Below are positions 30,191-39,917 of a DNA stretch of 64,000 nt, piece after piece (the first letter of the stretch is position 1; every line of letters begins with the position of its first letter). The translations under genes and the position numbers were made by a program. This DNA comes from Planctomycetota bacterium. GTDB taxonomy: Bacteria > Planctomycetota > UBA1135 > GCA-002686595. The stretch lies in the NCBI GenBank assembly GCA_016220085.1, contig JACRIN010000019.1:1-64000 (forward strand), written 5' to 3'. The notes below the pieces were generated by a model, which saw only the letters and a program-made list of their open reading frames with translations, did not search any database and was not told where the DNA came from.

Positions 30191-31948
30191 TCACTTCACC
30201 CCCACCGCGGCGAGCGCTTCGAGCTCGGCGAGCACCTGGTCGGGTCGGAAAGGCGTCGCGCCGCTGTGGCAGAACGAACGCAGGCCGGCGGGTAGATCGA
30301 GCTGCATCCGCAGGATCTTGTGGAGCTGCCCTTGGTGCGAGAGCTCGACGACCAGCCCCGCCTCGACCGACGCGAGGAACTCGCGATAGACCGGAACGGC
30401 GATCGGGTAGAGCAAGCGCGGGATCAGGAGCTTGACGGCGAGCCCCTTCGCGCGCGCGAGCTCGAACGCCTCGCGCGCGACGCCCGCGCTCGAGCCCCAG
30501 CTGATCAACGCGAACGGCGCGTCGCTCGGCCCGAGGACGTCGAACAGATCGCGGCGGTGCTGCAGCGGCTCGAGCTTCTTGAAGCGCTTCTCGTTCATCC
30601 GCGCGTGCTCGGCGCCGCTCGCGGTCGGATCGCCCTTCTCGTTGTGCTCGATGCCCGCGCCGAGGTAGCTGCCGCCGGCGAGCCCCGGATGGCTGATCGG
30701 GCTGACGCCGGACTCGGTGTGGCGGAAGCGGCGGTAGTCGACGAGGTCGCTCGCGCTCGGCGCGAGCCGCTCCTCGATCGTGAACCGCGACGTGTCGATC
30801 GGCTCGACCGTCTCCTTGCGCTGCGCGACCTCCTGGTCGGAGAGGATGATCACCGGCGTCTGGTAGTGCTCGGCGAGGTTGAACGCCTCGACCGTGACGC
30901 GAAACGTGTCGCCGACCGAGATCGGCGCGAGCACCGGCCGCAGCACGTCGCCGTGCGCGGAGAACGCGGCTTGGAACAGGTCCGCTTGCTCGCTTTTCGT
31001 CGGCAGGCCGGTCGCCGGACCGCCGCGTTGGACGTCGAGGATCACCAGCGGCAGCTCCGCGATCGACGCGAGCCCCATGATCTCGGTCTTGAGCGCCATT
31101 CCGGGCCCCGAGGTCGCCGTCATCGACTTCAGGCCGGCGAACGAGGCGCCAAGCGCCGCGCCGATACCCGCGATCTCGTCCTCGGCCTGCAACACGGTGC
31201 CGCCGTACTTCCAGATCTCCTTCGCGAGCGTCTGCATCACCTCGGTCGACGGCGTGATCGGGTAACCGCCGAAGAACTTGCAGCCGGCGAAGAGCGCGGC
31301 GGTCGCGCAGAGGTCGTTGCCGTCGCACAAGAGCTTCGGCGAGTGAGTCGGCGGCGGCGCGAGGCGCTTCGTCGACCGCAGCGGATTGGCGAGCGCGTGC
31401 TCGATCCCCGCCTTCAGCGCGCGTTCGTTGGTTTCGAGCAGCCCCTCGCCCTTCTTCGCGAACTTCTTCTCGAGCCCGCGGCGCACGCCGTCCTCCGGCA
31501 CGCCGAACCAGCCGCACAGGAGGCCGAGCACGACGCTGGTCTTCGCCTTCTCGGTGCCCGCGGACTGGTTGGTGAGCTCGGTGATCGGCACCGCGACCAC
31601 TTCAGTCGGCATCGCGCCGCGCCGCACCAACGCTTCCGGCGGCGGACCCGCCTTCGCTTCGTGGATCAGCACGGTCGTCGGCGCGAGCTCGAGCTCCGCG
31701 CCGAACTTCAGGAAGTCCTCCCAATTCAGCGCGACGGCGGCGTCGAGGGCGCCGCCGGGGTTGTGCACGGGCACCGTGCCGACGCGCACCCGGCAGCTCG
31801 ATTCGCCTCCGCGGATCTGCGGGCCGAAGCTCTTGGTCATCATCGCGTGGTAGCCGTGCGACGACACCGCCGCGAGCAGCGACTCCCCGGCGCTGACCAC
31901 GCCGTCGCCGCCCGAGCCGGCCATGCCAAGTACGAGATCGACCACCAT
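30191..31948 (-). CDS. korA: 2-oxoacid:ferredoxin oxidoreductase subunit alpha (gamma-alpha fusion)
   Basis: LVLGMAGSGGDGVVSAGESLLAA (gamma), GNDLCATAALFAGCKFFGGYPITPSTEVMQTL (alpha), RGGPATGLPTKSEQADLFQA. Confidence 0.93.
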   Translation of the reverse strand: MVVDLVLGMAGSGGDGVVSAGESLLAAVSSHGYHAMMTKSFGPQIRGGESSCRVRVGTVPVHNPGGALDAAVALNWEDFLKFGAELELAPTTVLIHEAKAGPPPEALVRRGAMPTEVVAVPITELTNQSAGTEKAKTSVVLGLLCGWFGVPEDGVRRGLEKKFAKKGEGLLETNERALKAGIEHALANPLRSTKRLAPPPTHSPKLLCDGNDLCATAALFAGCKFFGGYPITPSTEVMQTLAKEIWKYGGTVLQAEDEIAGIGAALGASFAGLKSMTATSGPGMALKTEIMGLASIAELPLVILDVQRGGPATGLPTKSEQADLFQAAFSAHGDVLRPVLAPISVGDTFRVTVEAFNLAEHYQTPVIILSDQEVAQRKETVEPIDTSRFTIEERLAPSASDLVDYRRFRHTESGVSPISHPGLAGGSYLGAGIEHNEKGDPTASGAEHARMNEKRFKKLEPLQHRRDLFDVLGPSDAPFALISWGSSAGVAREAFELARAKGLAVKLLIPRLLYPIAVPVYREFLASVEAGLVVELSHQGQLHKILRMQLDLPAGLRSFCHSGATPFRPDQVLAELEALAAVGVK

Positions 31949-32209
31949 GAAAACTCCTGAGCGCGCCCTCGCGCGCGCCGGGCCTCGGACCGTCGAACCA
32001 CTCGCCGGTCGGAATCAGCGGCGTAGGTTGAGGTTCGCGGCGGGCAATCGAAATACGCGCGAGGTCCGCGCAACCTGCGCCCTTCTACGGAGAGCGTCGG
32101 ACCCGGCGTAGGCGCAGCGGTCGATCGCGCGTCCGCGCGCGGGCGCGACCCGGCGCGAATCCGGGGTGAAGTCGGCGTGGCCCGACGCGATCTACGGCGA
32201 AGGGACCGG

Positions 32210-35200
32210 ATGTCTACGCCCTTCGTGGGAGCGCGTCCGGCAGTCGTTTCCTGCGAAGTGTGCTCCGGAGGTTGTTCCTTGAACCCTACACCTGAATCCG
32301 TGACCGCCCGTCCTGAAGCCAAGGCCGAATTGGTGAGCAGCGCCAAGCCCGAAGCGCACTTCGAGATCCTCGACGGCAACCAGGCGGCGGCCGACGTCGC
32401 CTACCGCGCCAGCGAGGTGATCGCCATCTACCCGATCACGCCCTCGTCGACGATGGGCGAGCTCTCCGACGAATGGTCGGCCGCGGGGAGAGTGAACCTC
32501 TGGAACTCCGTGCCCTTGGTGCAGGAGATGCAGTCCGAGGGCGGTGCCGCGGGCGCGGTCCACGGCGCGCTGCAAGCGGGCTCGCTCGCGACGAGCTTCA
32601 CCGCGTCGCAGGGTCTGCTGCTCTACATCCCGAACCTCTACAAGATCGCCGGCGAGCTGTTGCCCTTCGTGCTGCACGTCTCCGCGCGCACGTTGGCGAC
32701 GCACGCGCTCTCGATCTTCGGCGACCACTCCGACGTAATGGCGTGCCGGGGCACCGGCTTCGCGATGCTCGCGGGCTCGTCTCCGCAGGAAGCGCACGAC
32801 CTCGCCGCGATCGCGCATGCGGCGACGCTGAAGGCGCGCATCCCGTTCCTCCACTTCTTCGACGGCTTCCGGACGTCGCACGAGCTCGCGAAAGTCGAGT
32901 TGCTGACCGATCAGGAGCTCGCGACGCTGCTCGACGCCGAATTGATCGCCGATCATCGCCGCCGCGCGCTCACGCCGGATCGTCCGGTGCTGCGCGGTAG
33001 CGCGCAGAACCCAGACACGTTCTTCCAAGCGCGCGAAGCCGCGAATTCGTTCTACGACCGTTGCGCGGACGTCGTCGCCGCCGAGATGAAGGTCTTTGCC
33101 GCGCTGACCGGCCGGCAATACGGCCTGTTCGAATGGCACGGCGCGCCCGACGCGGAGTCCGCGATCGTGATCATGGGCTCCGGCGCCGAAACCGCGCGTG
33201 AGACGGTGGACTGGCTGCGCGCGAGAGGTGAGAAGGTCGGCGTGCTCGTCGTCCACCTCTACCGACCGTTCTCGCTCGAGCGCTTCGTCGCCGCGCTGCC
33301 GCAGAGCGTGAAGCGCGTCGCCGTGCTCGACCGCACCAAGGAATCGGGCGCTCTCGGCGAGCCGCTCTACCTCGACGTCGTCGCGGCGCTCGCGCAGGCG
33401 CGGCCCGATGCGATGCCGCGCGTGATCGGCGGCCGCTACGGTCTCTCTTCGAAGGAGTTCACGCCCGCGATGGTCGCGGCGGTGTTCACCGAGCTCGCGA
33501 AGCCGAAGCCGAAGCAACAGTTCACCGTCGGCATCGTCGACGACGTGACGCACCTCTCGCTGCCGCTCGGCCCCGAGCCCGCGATCTTCCCGAAGGGGAT
33601 GTTCCAGGCGCTCTTCTACGGTCTCGGCTCCGACGGCACCGTCGGCGCGAACAAGAACACGATCAAGATCATCGGCGAGGAGACCGAGCAGTTCGTGCAG
33701 GGCTACTTCGTCTACGACTCGAAGAAGTCCGGCGCGGTCACCGTGTCGCACTTGCGCTTCGGGCCCGAGCCGATCCGCGCGCCGTACCTCGTGCAGGAGG
33801 CCGACTTCGTCGGTTGCCACCAGTTCGAGTTCGCCGACCGCTACGAGATGCTCGAGCAACTGAAGCCGGACGGCGTGTTCCTGCTGAACAGCCCGTTCGG
33901 GCCCGATCGCGTGTGGGGCGAGCTCCCGCGCGAGGTGCAGGACGCGCTGGTCCTGAAGCACGCGCAACTCTGGGTGATCGACGCGCTGAAGGTCGCCGGC
34001 CTCTGCGGCATGGGCAACCGGATCAACACGGTGATGCAGACCTGCTTCTTCGGGATCTCGGGTGTGCTCCCGCGCGACGAAGCGATCGCGAAGACCAAGC
34101 AAGCGATCGAAAAGACGTACGGCAAGAAGGGCGCGGACATCGTGCGCAAGAACCAAGAGGTGATCGACCTCTCGCTCGCGCACTTGAACCGCGTCGTCGT
34201 CCCCGATCGCGCTACCTCGACGCGGCGCCGTCCGCCGATCGTCGCGCCGGAAGCGCCCGAGTTCGTGCAGAAGGTCACCGCGGTGATGCTCGCCGGCAAG
34301 GGCGACCTGCTGCCGGTCAGCGCCTTCCCGCCTGACGGCACGTGGCCGACCGGCACCGCGAAATGGGAGAAGCGCAACATCGCCGCCGAGATCCCGGTGT
34401 GGAACTCGGACCTCTGCATCCAGTGCAACAAGTGCGCGATGGTCTGCCCGCACGCGGCGATCCGCGTCAAGGCGTACGAGCCCGCGGCGCTCGCGGGAGC
34501 TCCGAGCTCGTTCAAGTCCGAGCCGTACAAGGGCAACGAGTACCCCGGCGCGAAGTACACCGTGCAAGTCGCTCCCGAGGACTGCACCGGCTGCCAAATG
34601 TGCGCCGTGATCTGTCCGGCGAAGGACAAGGCCAATCCGCGCCGCAAGGCGTTGGAAATGGCGCCGCAACGGCCGCTGCGCGACGCCGAGCGCGAGAACT
34701 TCGGGTTCTTCCTGGAGCTGCCGGAGGCCGATCGCAAGACCGCGAAGCTCGAAGTGAAGGGCTCGCAGTTCCTCGAGCCGCTGTTCGAGTTCTCCGGCGC
34801 GTGCGCGGGCTGCGGCGAGACGCCGTACATCAAGTTGCTCACGCAGCTCTTCGGGGATCGCCTGCTCGTCGCGAACGCGACCGGCTGCTCGTCGATCTAC
34901 GGCGGCAACCTGCCGACGACGCCCTACACGACCAACAAGCAAGGTCGCGGGCCTGCGTGGGCCAACTCGCTCTTCGAGGACAACGCGGAGTTCGGGCTCG
35001 GCATGCGGATGGGCGTCGACGCGCTGGTCGCGCAGGCGCACGAGCTGCTCGCTCGGGTTTCCGGCGGGCTCGGTGAAGAGCTGGTGCGCGCGCTCCGCGA
35101 CGCGGATCAGAAGGACGAGATCGGCATCGCCGCGCAACGCGAACGCGTCGTGCTCTTGAAGCAGAAGCTCACGTCGCTGAAGGGCGACGAAGCGCGCCGA

Positions 35201-35905
35201 CTCGAGCTGATCGCCGACTACCTGGTGAAGAAGAGCGTCTGGCTCGTCGGCGGCGACTGCTGGGCGTACGACATCGGGTTCGGCGGGCTCGACCACGTGC
35301 TCGCATCCGACAAGAACGTCAACATCCTCGTGCTCGACACCGGCGTGTACTCGAACACCGGCGGTCAGCAGTCGAAGGCGACGCCGCTCGGCGCGGCCGC
35401 GAAGTTCGCGACCGCCGGCAAGGCGACGTCGAAGAAGGACCTCGGGCTGATCGCGATGAACTACGGCCACGTGTACGTGGCGCAGGTCGCGTTCGGCGCG
35501 AAGGACTCGCAGACGGTCAAAGCGATGCTCGAAGCGGAAGCGCACCCCGGGCCGAGCATCATCATCGCGTACAGCCACTGCATCGCGCACGGCTACGAGC
35601 TCTCGCGCGGCACCGAACAGCAGAAGCTCGCTGTCGAGTCCGGCCTCTGGCCGCTCTACCGCGTCGACCCCGCGCGCGGCGAGCAAGGCGAACCGCCGCT
35701 GCAGCTCGACATGGGCGGGACGCCGAAACGTCCGGTCACCGACTTCACGCAGAACGAAGCGCGCTTCCGGATGGTCGAGAAGATCGATCCGAAACGCTTC
35801 GCGAAGCTCGCCGCGGAAGCCCAGCGCGACGCGGTGCGCCGCACCGAGATCTACCGTCAGATGGCAGAGATGCGCGTCAAGCCCGTCGACGCGGCGAAGC
35901 AGTGA
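32210..35905 (+). CDS. nifJ: Pyruvate:ferredoxin (flavodoxin) oxidoreductase
   Basis: DGNQAAADVAYRASEVIAIYPITPSSTMGELSDEWSA; two 4Fe-4S motifs CIQCNKCAMVCPHAAI and CTGCQMCAVICPAKDK; CAGCGETPYIKLLTQLFG; LDTGVYSNTGGQQSKATPLGA. Confidence 0.96.
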   Translation: MSTPFVGARPAVVSCEVCSGGCSLNPTPESVTARPEAKAELVSSAKPEAHFEILDGNQAAADVAYRASEVIAIYPITPSSTMGELSDEWSAAGRVNLWNSVPLVQEMQSEGGAAGAVHGALQAGSLATSFTASQGLLLYIPNLYKIAGELLPFVLHVSARTLATHALSIFGDHSDVMACRGTGFAMLAGSSPQEAHDLAAIAHAATLKARIPFLHFFDGFRTSHELAKVELLTDQELATLLDAELIADHRRRALTPDRPVLRGSAQNPDTFFQAREAANSFYDRCADVVAAEMKVFAALTGRQYGLFEWHGAPDAESAIVIMGSGAETARETVDWLRARGEKVGVLVVHLYRPFSLERFVAALPQSVKRVAVLDRTKESGALGEPLYLDVVAALAQARPDAMPRVIGGRYGLSSKEFTPAMVAAVFTELAKPKPKQQFTVGIVDDVTHLSLPLGPEPAIFPKGMFQALFYGLGSDGTVGANKNTIKIIGEETEQFVQGYFVYDSKKSGAVTVSHLRFGPEPIRAPYLVQEADFVGCHQFEFADRYEMLEQLKPDGVFLLNSPFGPDRVWGELPREVQDALVLKHAQLWVIDALKVAGLCGMGNRINTVMQTCFFGISGVLPRDEAIAKTKQAIEKTYGKKGADIVRKNQEVIDLSLAHLNRVVVPDRATSTRRRPPIVAPEAPEFVQKVTAVMLAGKGDLLPVSAFPPDGTWPTGTAKWEKRNIAAEIPVWNSDLCIQCNKCAMVCPHAAIRVKAYEPAALAGAPSSFKSEPYKGNEYPGAKYTVQVAPEDCTGCQMCAVICPAKDKANPRRKALEMAPQRPLRDAERENFGFFLELPEADRKTAKLEVKGSQFLEPLFEFSGACAGCGETPYIKLLTQLFGDRLLVANATGCSSIYGGNLPTTPYTTNKQGRGPAWANSLFEDNAEFGLGMRMGVDALVAQAHELLARVSGGLGEELVRALRDADQKDEIGIAAQRERVVLLKQKLTSLKGDEARRLELIADYLVKKSVWLVGGDCWAYDIGFGGLDHVLASDKNVNILVLDTGVYSNTGGQQSKATPLGAAAKFATAGKATSKKDLGLIAMNYGHVYVAQVAFGAKDSQTVKAMLEAEAHPGPSIIIAYSHCIAHGYELSRGTEQQKLAVESGLWPLYRVDPARGEQGEPPLQLDMGGTPKRPVTDFTQNEARFRMVEKIDPKRFAKLAAEAQRDAVRRTEIYRQMAEMRVKPVDAAKQ

Positions 35906-35918
35906 GGAGCCCACCACG

Positions 35919-36917
35919 ATGAACCTGCGCACGAAATACCTGGGGCTCGACCTGCCTCACCCGCTGATGGTCGGCGCTTCGCCGATCTGCGACGACTTGG
36001 ATCTGGTGCGTCGCGCCGAGGACGCCGGCGCGGCGGCGATCGTGATGCATTCGCTGTTCGAGGAGCAGCTCGCGCTCGAGAACCGCACGCACGAATTCAT
36101 CAGCACGCACGGCGAGTCGACCGCCGAGGCGGCGAGCTACCTGCCTCGACCGCACGAGTTCGTGCTCGGCCCCGACGCGTACCTGGAGCAGATCGGGAAG
36201 CTCAAGCGCATGCTGCAGATCCCGGTGATCGCGTCGCTGAACGGCTACACGGATTCCGGTTGGTTGCGCTACGCGAAGCTGATCGAGCAAGCCGGCGCCG
36301 ACGCGCTCGAGCTCAACGTCTACAGCGTCGCGCACGATCCCGAGCTGACCTCGATCGAAGTCGAGAACGGCGTCGTGCACATGGTCGAGCACGTCATCCG
36401 CGAAACGCGCTTGCCGGTCGCGGTGAAGCTGTCGCCGTACTGGACGTCGTTGACGCACCTCGCTCGCCGACTGGAGCACGCCGGCGCGAAGGGCCTGGTG
36501 CTCTTCAATCGGTTCTTCCAGCCCGACATCGACGTCGAGGAGCTCACCGTCGCGCTGCGACTTCGCTACTCGGACTCGCAGGCGCTGTTGATCCGCTTGC
36601 GCTGGCTCGCGCTGCTCTCCGGGCGCGTGAACGTCACGCTCGGCGCGAGCGGCGGCGTGCACAGCGGCGTCGACGCGCTGAAGGCGATCATGGCCGGCGC
36701 GCACGGCGTCCAGATGGTCTCGGCGCTGCTCCAACGCGGCCCCGAGCACCTACGGACGGTGCGCACGGACCTCGAGCGCTGGCTCGTCGAGCACGAGTAC
36801 GAGTCGCTCGCGCAAGCCCAGGGCAGCATGAACCTCTCCCGCAGCCCGGACCCCGAGAACTACGAGCGCGGGAACTACGTCAAGATCCTCCAGGGCTATT
36901 CGCGCGCGATGCACTGA
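35919..36917 (+). CDS. Dihydroorotate dehydrogenase-like protein
   Basis: MNLRTKYLGLDLPHPLMVGASPICDDLDLVRRAEDAGAAAIVMHSLFEEQL...ALELNVYS...VAVKLSPYWTSLTHLARRLEHAGAKGLVLFNRFFQPDID. Confidence 0.9.
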   Translation: MNLRTKYLGLDLPHPLMVGASPICDDLDLVRRAEDAGAAAIVMHSLFEEQLALENRTHEFISTHGESTAEAASYLPRPHEFVLGPDAYLEQIGKLKRMLQIPVIASLNGYTDSGWLRYAKLIEQAGADALELNVYSVAHDPELTSIEVENGVVHMVEHVIRETRLPVAVKLSPYWTSLTHLARRLEHAGAKGLVLFNRFFQPDIDVEELTVALRLRYSDSQALLIRLRWLALLSGRVNVTLGASGGVHSGVDALKAIMAGAHGVQMVSALLQRGPEHLRTVRTDLERWLVEHEYESLAQAQGSMNLSRSPDPENYERGNYVKILQGYSRAMH

Positions 36918-36963
36918 GCGTCACGCGCTCGTTCGACCTCCGCGCGGCGACTAGACTGCCGCG

Positions 36964-38541
36964 ATGTCCGCTTCGCTGCTGCTCTTGGCGGCGGGGCTCG
37001 GCGTCGTCGCGTTGGTCACGCTCGTCGCGCCGCGACTCCGCACGCCCGCGCCGATCCTGCTCGCGCTCGCAGGCGTGCTGGTCAGCCTGTTCGCGCCGCT
37101 CGAGCACGTCGAGATCGATCCCGACCTGATCCTGATCGGTTTCCTGCCGCCGTTGCTCTACGCGGACGCGTTTCACACGTCGTGGGTGCACTTCCGCCGT
37201 TGGCTGCGACCGATCCTGATGCTCGCGATCGGGCTGGTCGCGTTGACGATCCTCGCGGTCGGCTGGGTCGCGCACTGGTTGCTGCCGGAGCTGCCGCTCG
37301 CCGCGTGCTTTCTGCTCGGTGCGATCGTCTCGCCGACCGACACCGTCGCGACGCAAGCGGTGATCGAGCGAGTGCGCGTGCCGCGTCGGATGACGGCGAT
37401 CCTCGGCGGCGAGAGCTTGGTCAACGACGCCACCGGGCTCGTCGGCGTGCAGCTCGCGCTCGTCGTCCTGCTCTCCGGCGTGTTCGAAGCGGGCGAGGTC
37501 GCCGTGTCGTTCGCGCGCGTCGCGGGCCTCGGCATCGTGATCGGCATCGCGATCGGCGGGCTCTTCTCGTACGCGAACAAGCTCGTGCGCGACACGCAGG
37601 CGCTCTTCGCGCTCTCGCTGCTCTCGCCGTACCTCGCGTTCCTGGTCGCGGACCAGCTCGATGCGTCCGGCGTGCTCGCGGTCGTCGCCGCGGGCTTCGT
37701 CGTCGCGTGGCGCATCCACCACGTCGAAGCGCAGAGCCGCATCGAGCTCTACTCCGCGTGGAACCTGCTGACGTACCTGCTCAACGGTTTCTGCTTCGTG
37801 TACATCGGCCTCGAAACGCCGTGGTTGCTGCGCGACCTCTCGCCCGGGGGCGACCGACACGTGCTCGTCGCCGGTGTCGCGATCACCGTCGTGTGCGTCG
37901 TCGCGCGGTTCGCGTGGTGCTTCCCGGGCACGTACGTTCCGCTCGCGCTCTCGGCGAGGCTGCGCGAGCGCGAGGGCACCGCGCCGCCGTGGCGCAACGT
38001 CGTGATCGTCTCGTGGTGCGGCGTGCGCGGCGCGGTGTCGCTCGCGGCGGCGCTCGCGGTGCCGGCGACGTTCGACGACGGCTCTGCGTTCGACGGCCGG
38101 CGCGTGATCGTCGCGTGCACGTTGATCGTCATCCTGCTGACGCTGTTCCTCCAAGGCTGGACGCTGCAACCCTTGGTGCGCGCGCTCGGCATCCGCGAGG
38201 ACGCCGATGGCGAGCACGAGCACTCGTTCGCGCGCGAGAAGATCCTCGGCGCCGGGATCGCGAGGCTCGACGCGTTCTGCTCGGAACGGAGCTGTCCGCT
38301 CGCGGTCCACCGCTTCCGCGCGGCGATGGCGGACGAGCTCGCGGCGCTGTCCGCGGCTGACTCCGCGCTCAAGTCGGAGGCCGCGGAACGCGTCGCGGTG
38401 TCCGCCGAGGTCCGCCGAGCGGTCCACGCGGCGCAGGAAGCCGAGCTGCTCGACCTGCGCGACGGCGGCGCGATCAACGACCGCACGTACGTCGAGCTCC
38501 AGCTCGAACTCGACCGCGCGCAGGACGACGGCAAGCGCTGA
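36964..38541 (+). CDS. Na+/H+ antiporter, CPA1 family
   Basis: LIGFLPPLLYADAFHTSW, LLGAIVSPTDTVATQAVIERVRVPRRMTAILGGESLVNDATGLV, SWCGVRGAVSLAAALAVP. Confidence 0.93.
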   Translation: MSASLLLLAAGLGVVALVTLVAPRLRTPAPILLALAGVLVSLFAPLEHVEIDPDLILIGFLPPLLYADAFHTSWVHFRRWLRPILMLAIGLVALTILAVGWVAHWLLPELPLAACFLLGAIVSPTDTVATQAVIERVRVPRRMTAILGGESLVNDATGLVGVQLALVVLLSGVFEAGEVAVSFARVAGLGIVIGIAIGGLFSYANKLVRDTQALFALSLLSPYLAFLVADQLDASGVLAVVAAGFVVAWRIHHVEAQSRIELYSAWNLLTYLLNGFCFVYIGLETPWLLRDLSPGGDRHVLVAGVAITVVCVVARFAWCFPGTYVPLALSARLREREGTAPPWRNVVIVSWCGVRGAVSLAAALAVPATFDDGSAFDGRRVIVACTLIVILLTLFLQGWTLQPLVRALGIREDADGEHEHSFAREKILGAGIARLDAFCSERSCPLAVHRFRAAMADELAALSAADSALKSEAAERVAVSAEVRRAVHAAQEAELLDLRDGGAINDRTYVELQLELDRAQDDGKR

Positions 38542-39900
38542 TCAGGGCGCGCGTAGCTCGAGTCGGCCGGCGTAGAGCGCTCGCCAATCGGTCTTCTCGA
38601 GCGCGAAGCCCAGCGTCGCTTCGAAGTCGGGCGCGACGACGCCCGTGTGGACCGACTTCCCGTTCCAGATGACCTCGAGCGGTGTTGCGAGGTCGACGAG
38701 CTCCGGATCGAGCGCGAGCGTCAGCCGCTTCACGCCGCGCGAGCTCAACGTCACCCGTTGACCTTCGATCGCGCCGTCGACGAACGCGACCGGCTTCGAG
38801 CCCGCGCGGCCGTCGCCGGGTTTCTCGAGCTCGTCGACGCGCAGCCAATGGCACCACGGCGTCTCGAGCGTGAGCAGGTGCTTCGCCACGCGCGCGGGAT
38901 GCGCGACGCGCGGCGACTTCGCGAGCCAGAGGAGCGCGCGATCCAGCTCGCCGAACACCCCGAAGTCGTGCGCCGCGCCGTCGATCTCGTCGTACTCGAC
39001 GCGAAGGCCGAGCTTCGTCAGCGCCTCGCACGTCGCGCGCGGCTGCTCGACCCTGCAGATCGGGTCGTTCTCGCCGTGCAGCACGTAGATCGGCACGTGC
39101 GCGAAGTTCTCGAGGTAGGCGTTCACGTGCCACGTCACCGAGGACATCGGCGCGATCCCGGCGACGCGATCGGAGAGCGCGCGCCCCACGTACCACGACC
39201 AGAACCCGGTCTGCGAGAGGCCGGCGAAGTACACGCGGTCGGGGTCGATCGCGAAACGGCTCGACACGTCGCGCAGGAACCCAGCGAAAGCCCTCGCGAC
39301 CTGATCCTCGGGCTTCGCGCCGCGCTTGCCGCCGGCGCCGATCTGCTCGACGATCTCGGTGCGCGCGATCAGCCAGTCGCGCAGGTTCGCTTCATTCGCT
39401 TGGTTGCGGAAGTACTCGAGGAAGCCAGCCTTGCCGCGATCGTCCTCGTCGGCGCCCGAGCCGTGACCGGGATCGACGAGCAACGGCACCGGCTCCTTCG
39501 CGTCGTAGCCCGGCGGCACGTCGACGGCGTAGCGTAGGACGAGCCCGTCGCACTCGAAGCTGAAGCCGACGGTCGTCTTGCCGACCTCGGTGAACTTCTC
39601 CTGCTCCTTGCCGACCTTGCGCGGCTTGGTGCTCTTCGCGTCGTAGACCGGTCCTGCGCGCAGCGCGTCGGCGAGCTCGCCCCACGGATGCTTCGCGCCG
39701 AGCGTCTTGGCGAGCGCGAGCGCCTTGCCGTCGCACTTCTTCGTCGAATCGCCGAGCGCCTCCGTGAAGCTCTGCCGCAGCTTCTTCGCATCCGCGGGCG
39801 CGAGCGGCTTGTCGCCGGCCCCGAGCGGAGCCAGCGTGAGTGAGGGCGAAGCCAGCGTGAGCGAGAGCGGAGCGAGCGCGAGAGCGAGTGTGGCGAGCAT
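38542..39900 (-). CDS. Secreted alpha/beta-hydrolase (esterase, PHB-depolymerase/phospholipase-like)
   Basis: VDPGHGSGADEDDRGK...IDPDRVYFAGLSQTGFWSWYVG (GxSxG)...YVLHGENDPICRV...GAAHDFGVF. Confidence 0.82.
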   Translation of the reverse strand: MLATLALALAPLSLTLASPSLTLAPLGAGDKPLAPADAKKLRQSFTEALGDSTKKCDGKALALAKTLGAKHPWGELADALRAGPVYDAKSTKPRKVGKEQEKFTEVGKTTVGFSFECDGLVLRYAVDVPPGYDAKEPVPLLVDPGHGSGADEDDRGKAGFLEYFRNQANEANLRDWLIARTEIVEQIGAGGKRGAKPEDQVARAFAGFLRDVSSRFAIDPDRVYFAGLSQTGFWSWYVGRALSDRVAGIAPMSSVTWHVNAYLENFAHVPIYVLHGENDPICRVEQPRATCEALTKLGLRVEYDEIDGAAHDFGVFGELDRALLWLAKSPRVAHPARVAKHLLTLETPWCHWLRVDELEKPGDGRAGSKPVAFVDGAIEGQRVTLSSRGVKRLTLALDPELVDLATPLEVIWNGKSVHTGVVAPDFEATLGFALEKTDWRALYAGRLELRAP

Positions 39901-39917
39901 CGAGTTCTCCTCCTGGG

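Noticed and set aside
32192-35932. 1246-aa minus-strand ORF opposite nifJ
   Set aside because: Mirror ORF from GC-rich third positions; Arg/Asp/Leu-rich translation without motifs, while the plus strand encodes unmistakable PFOR.
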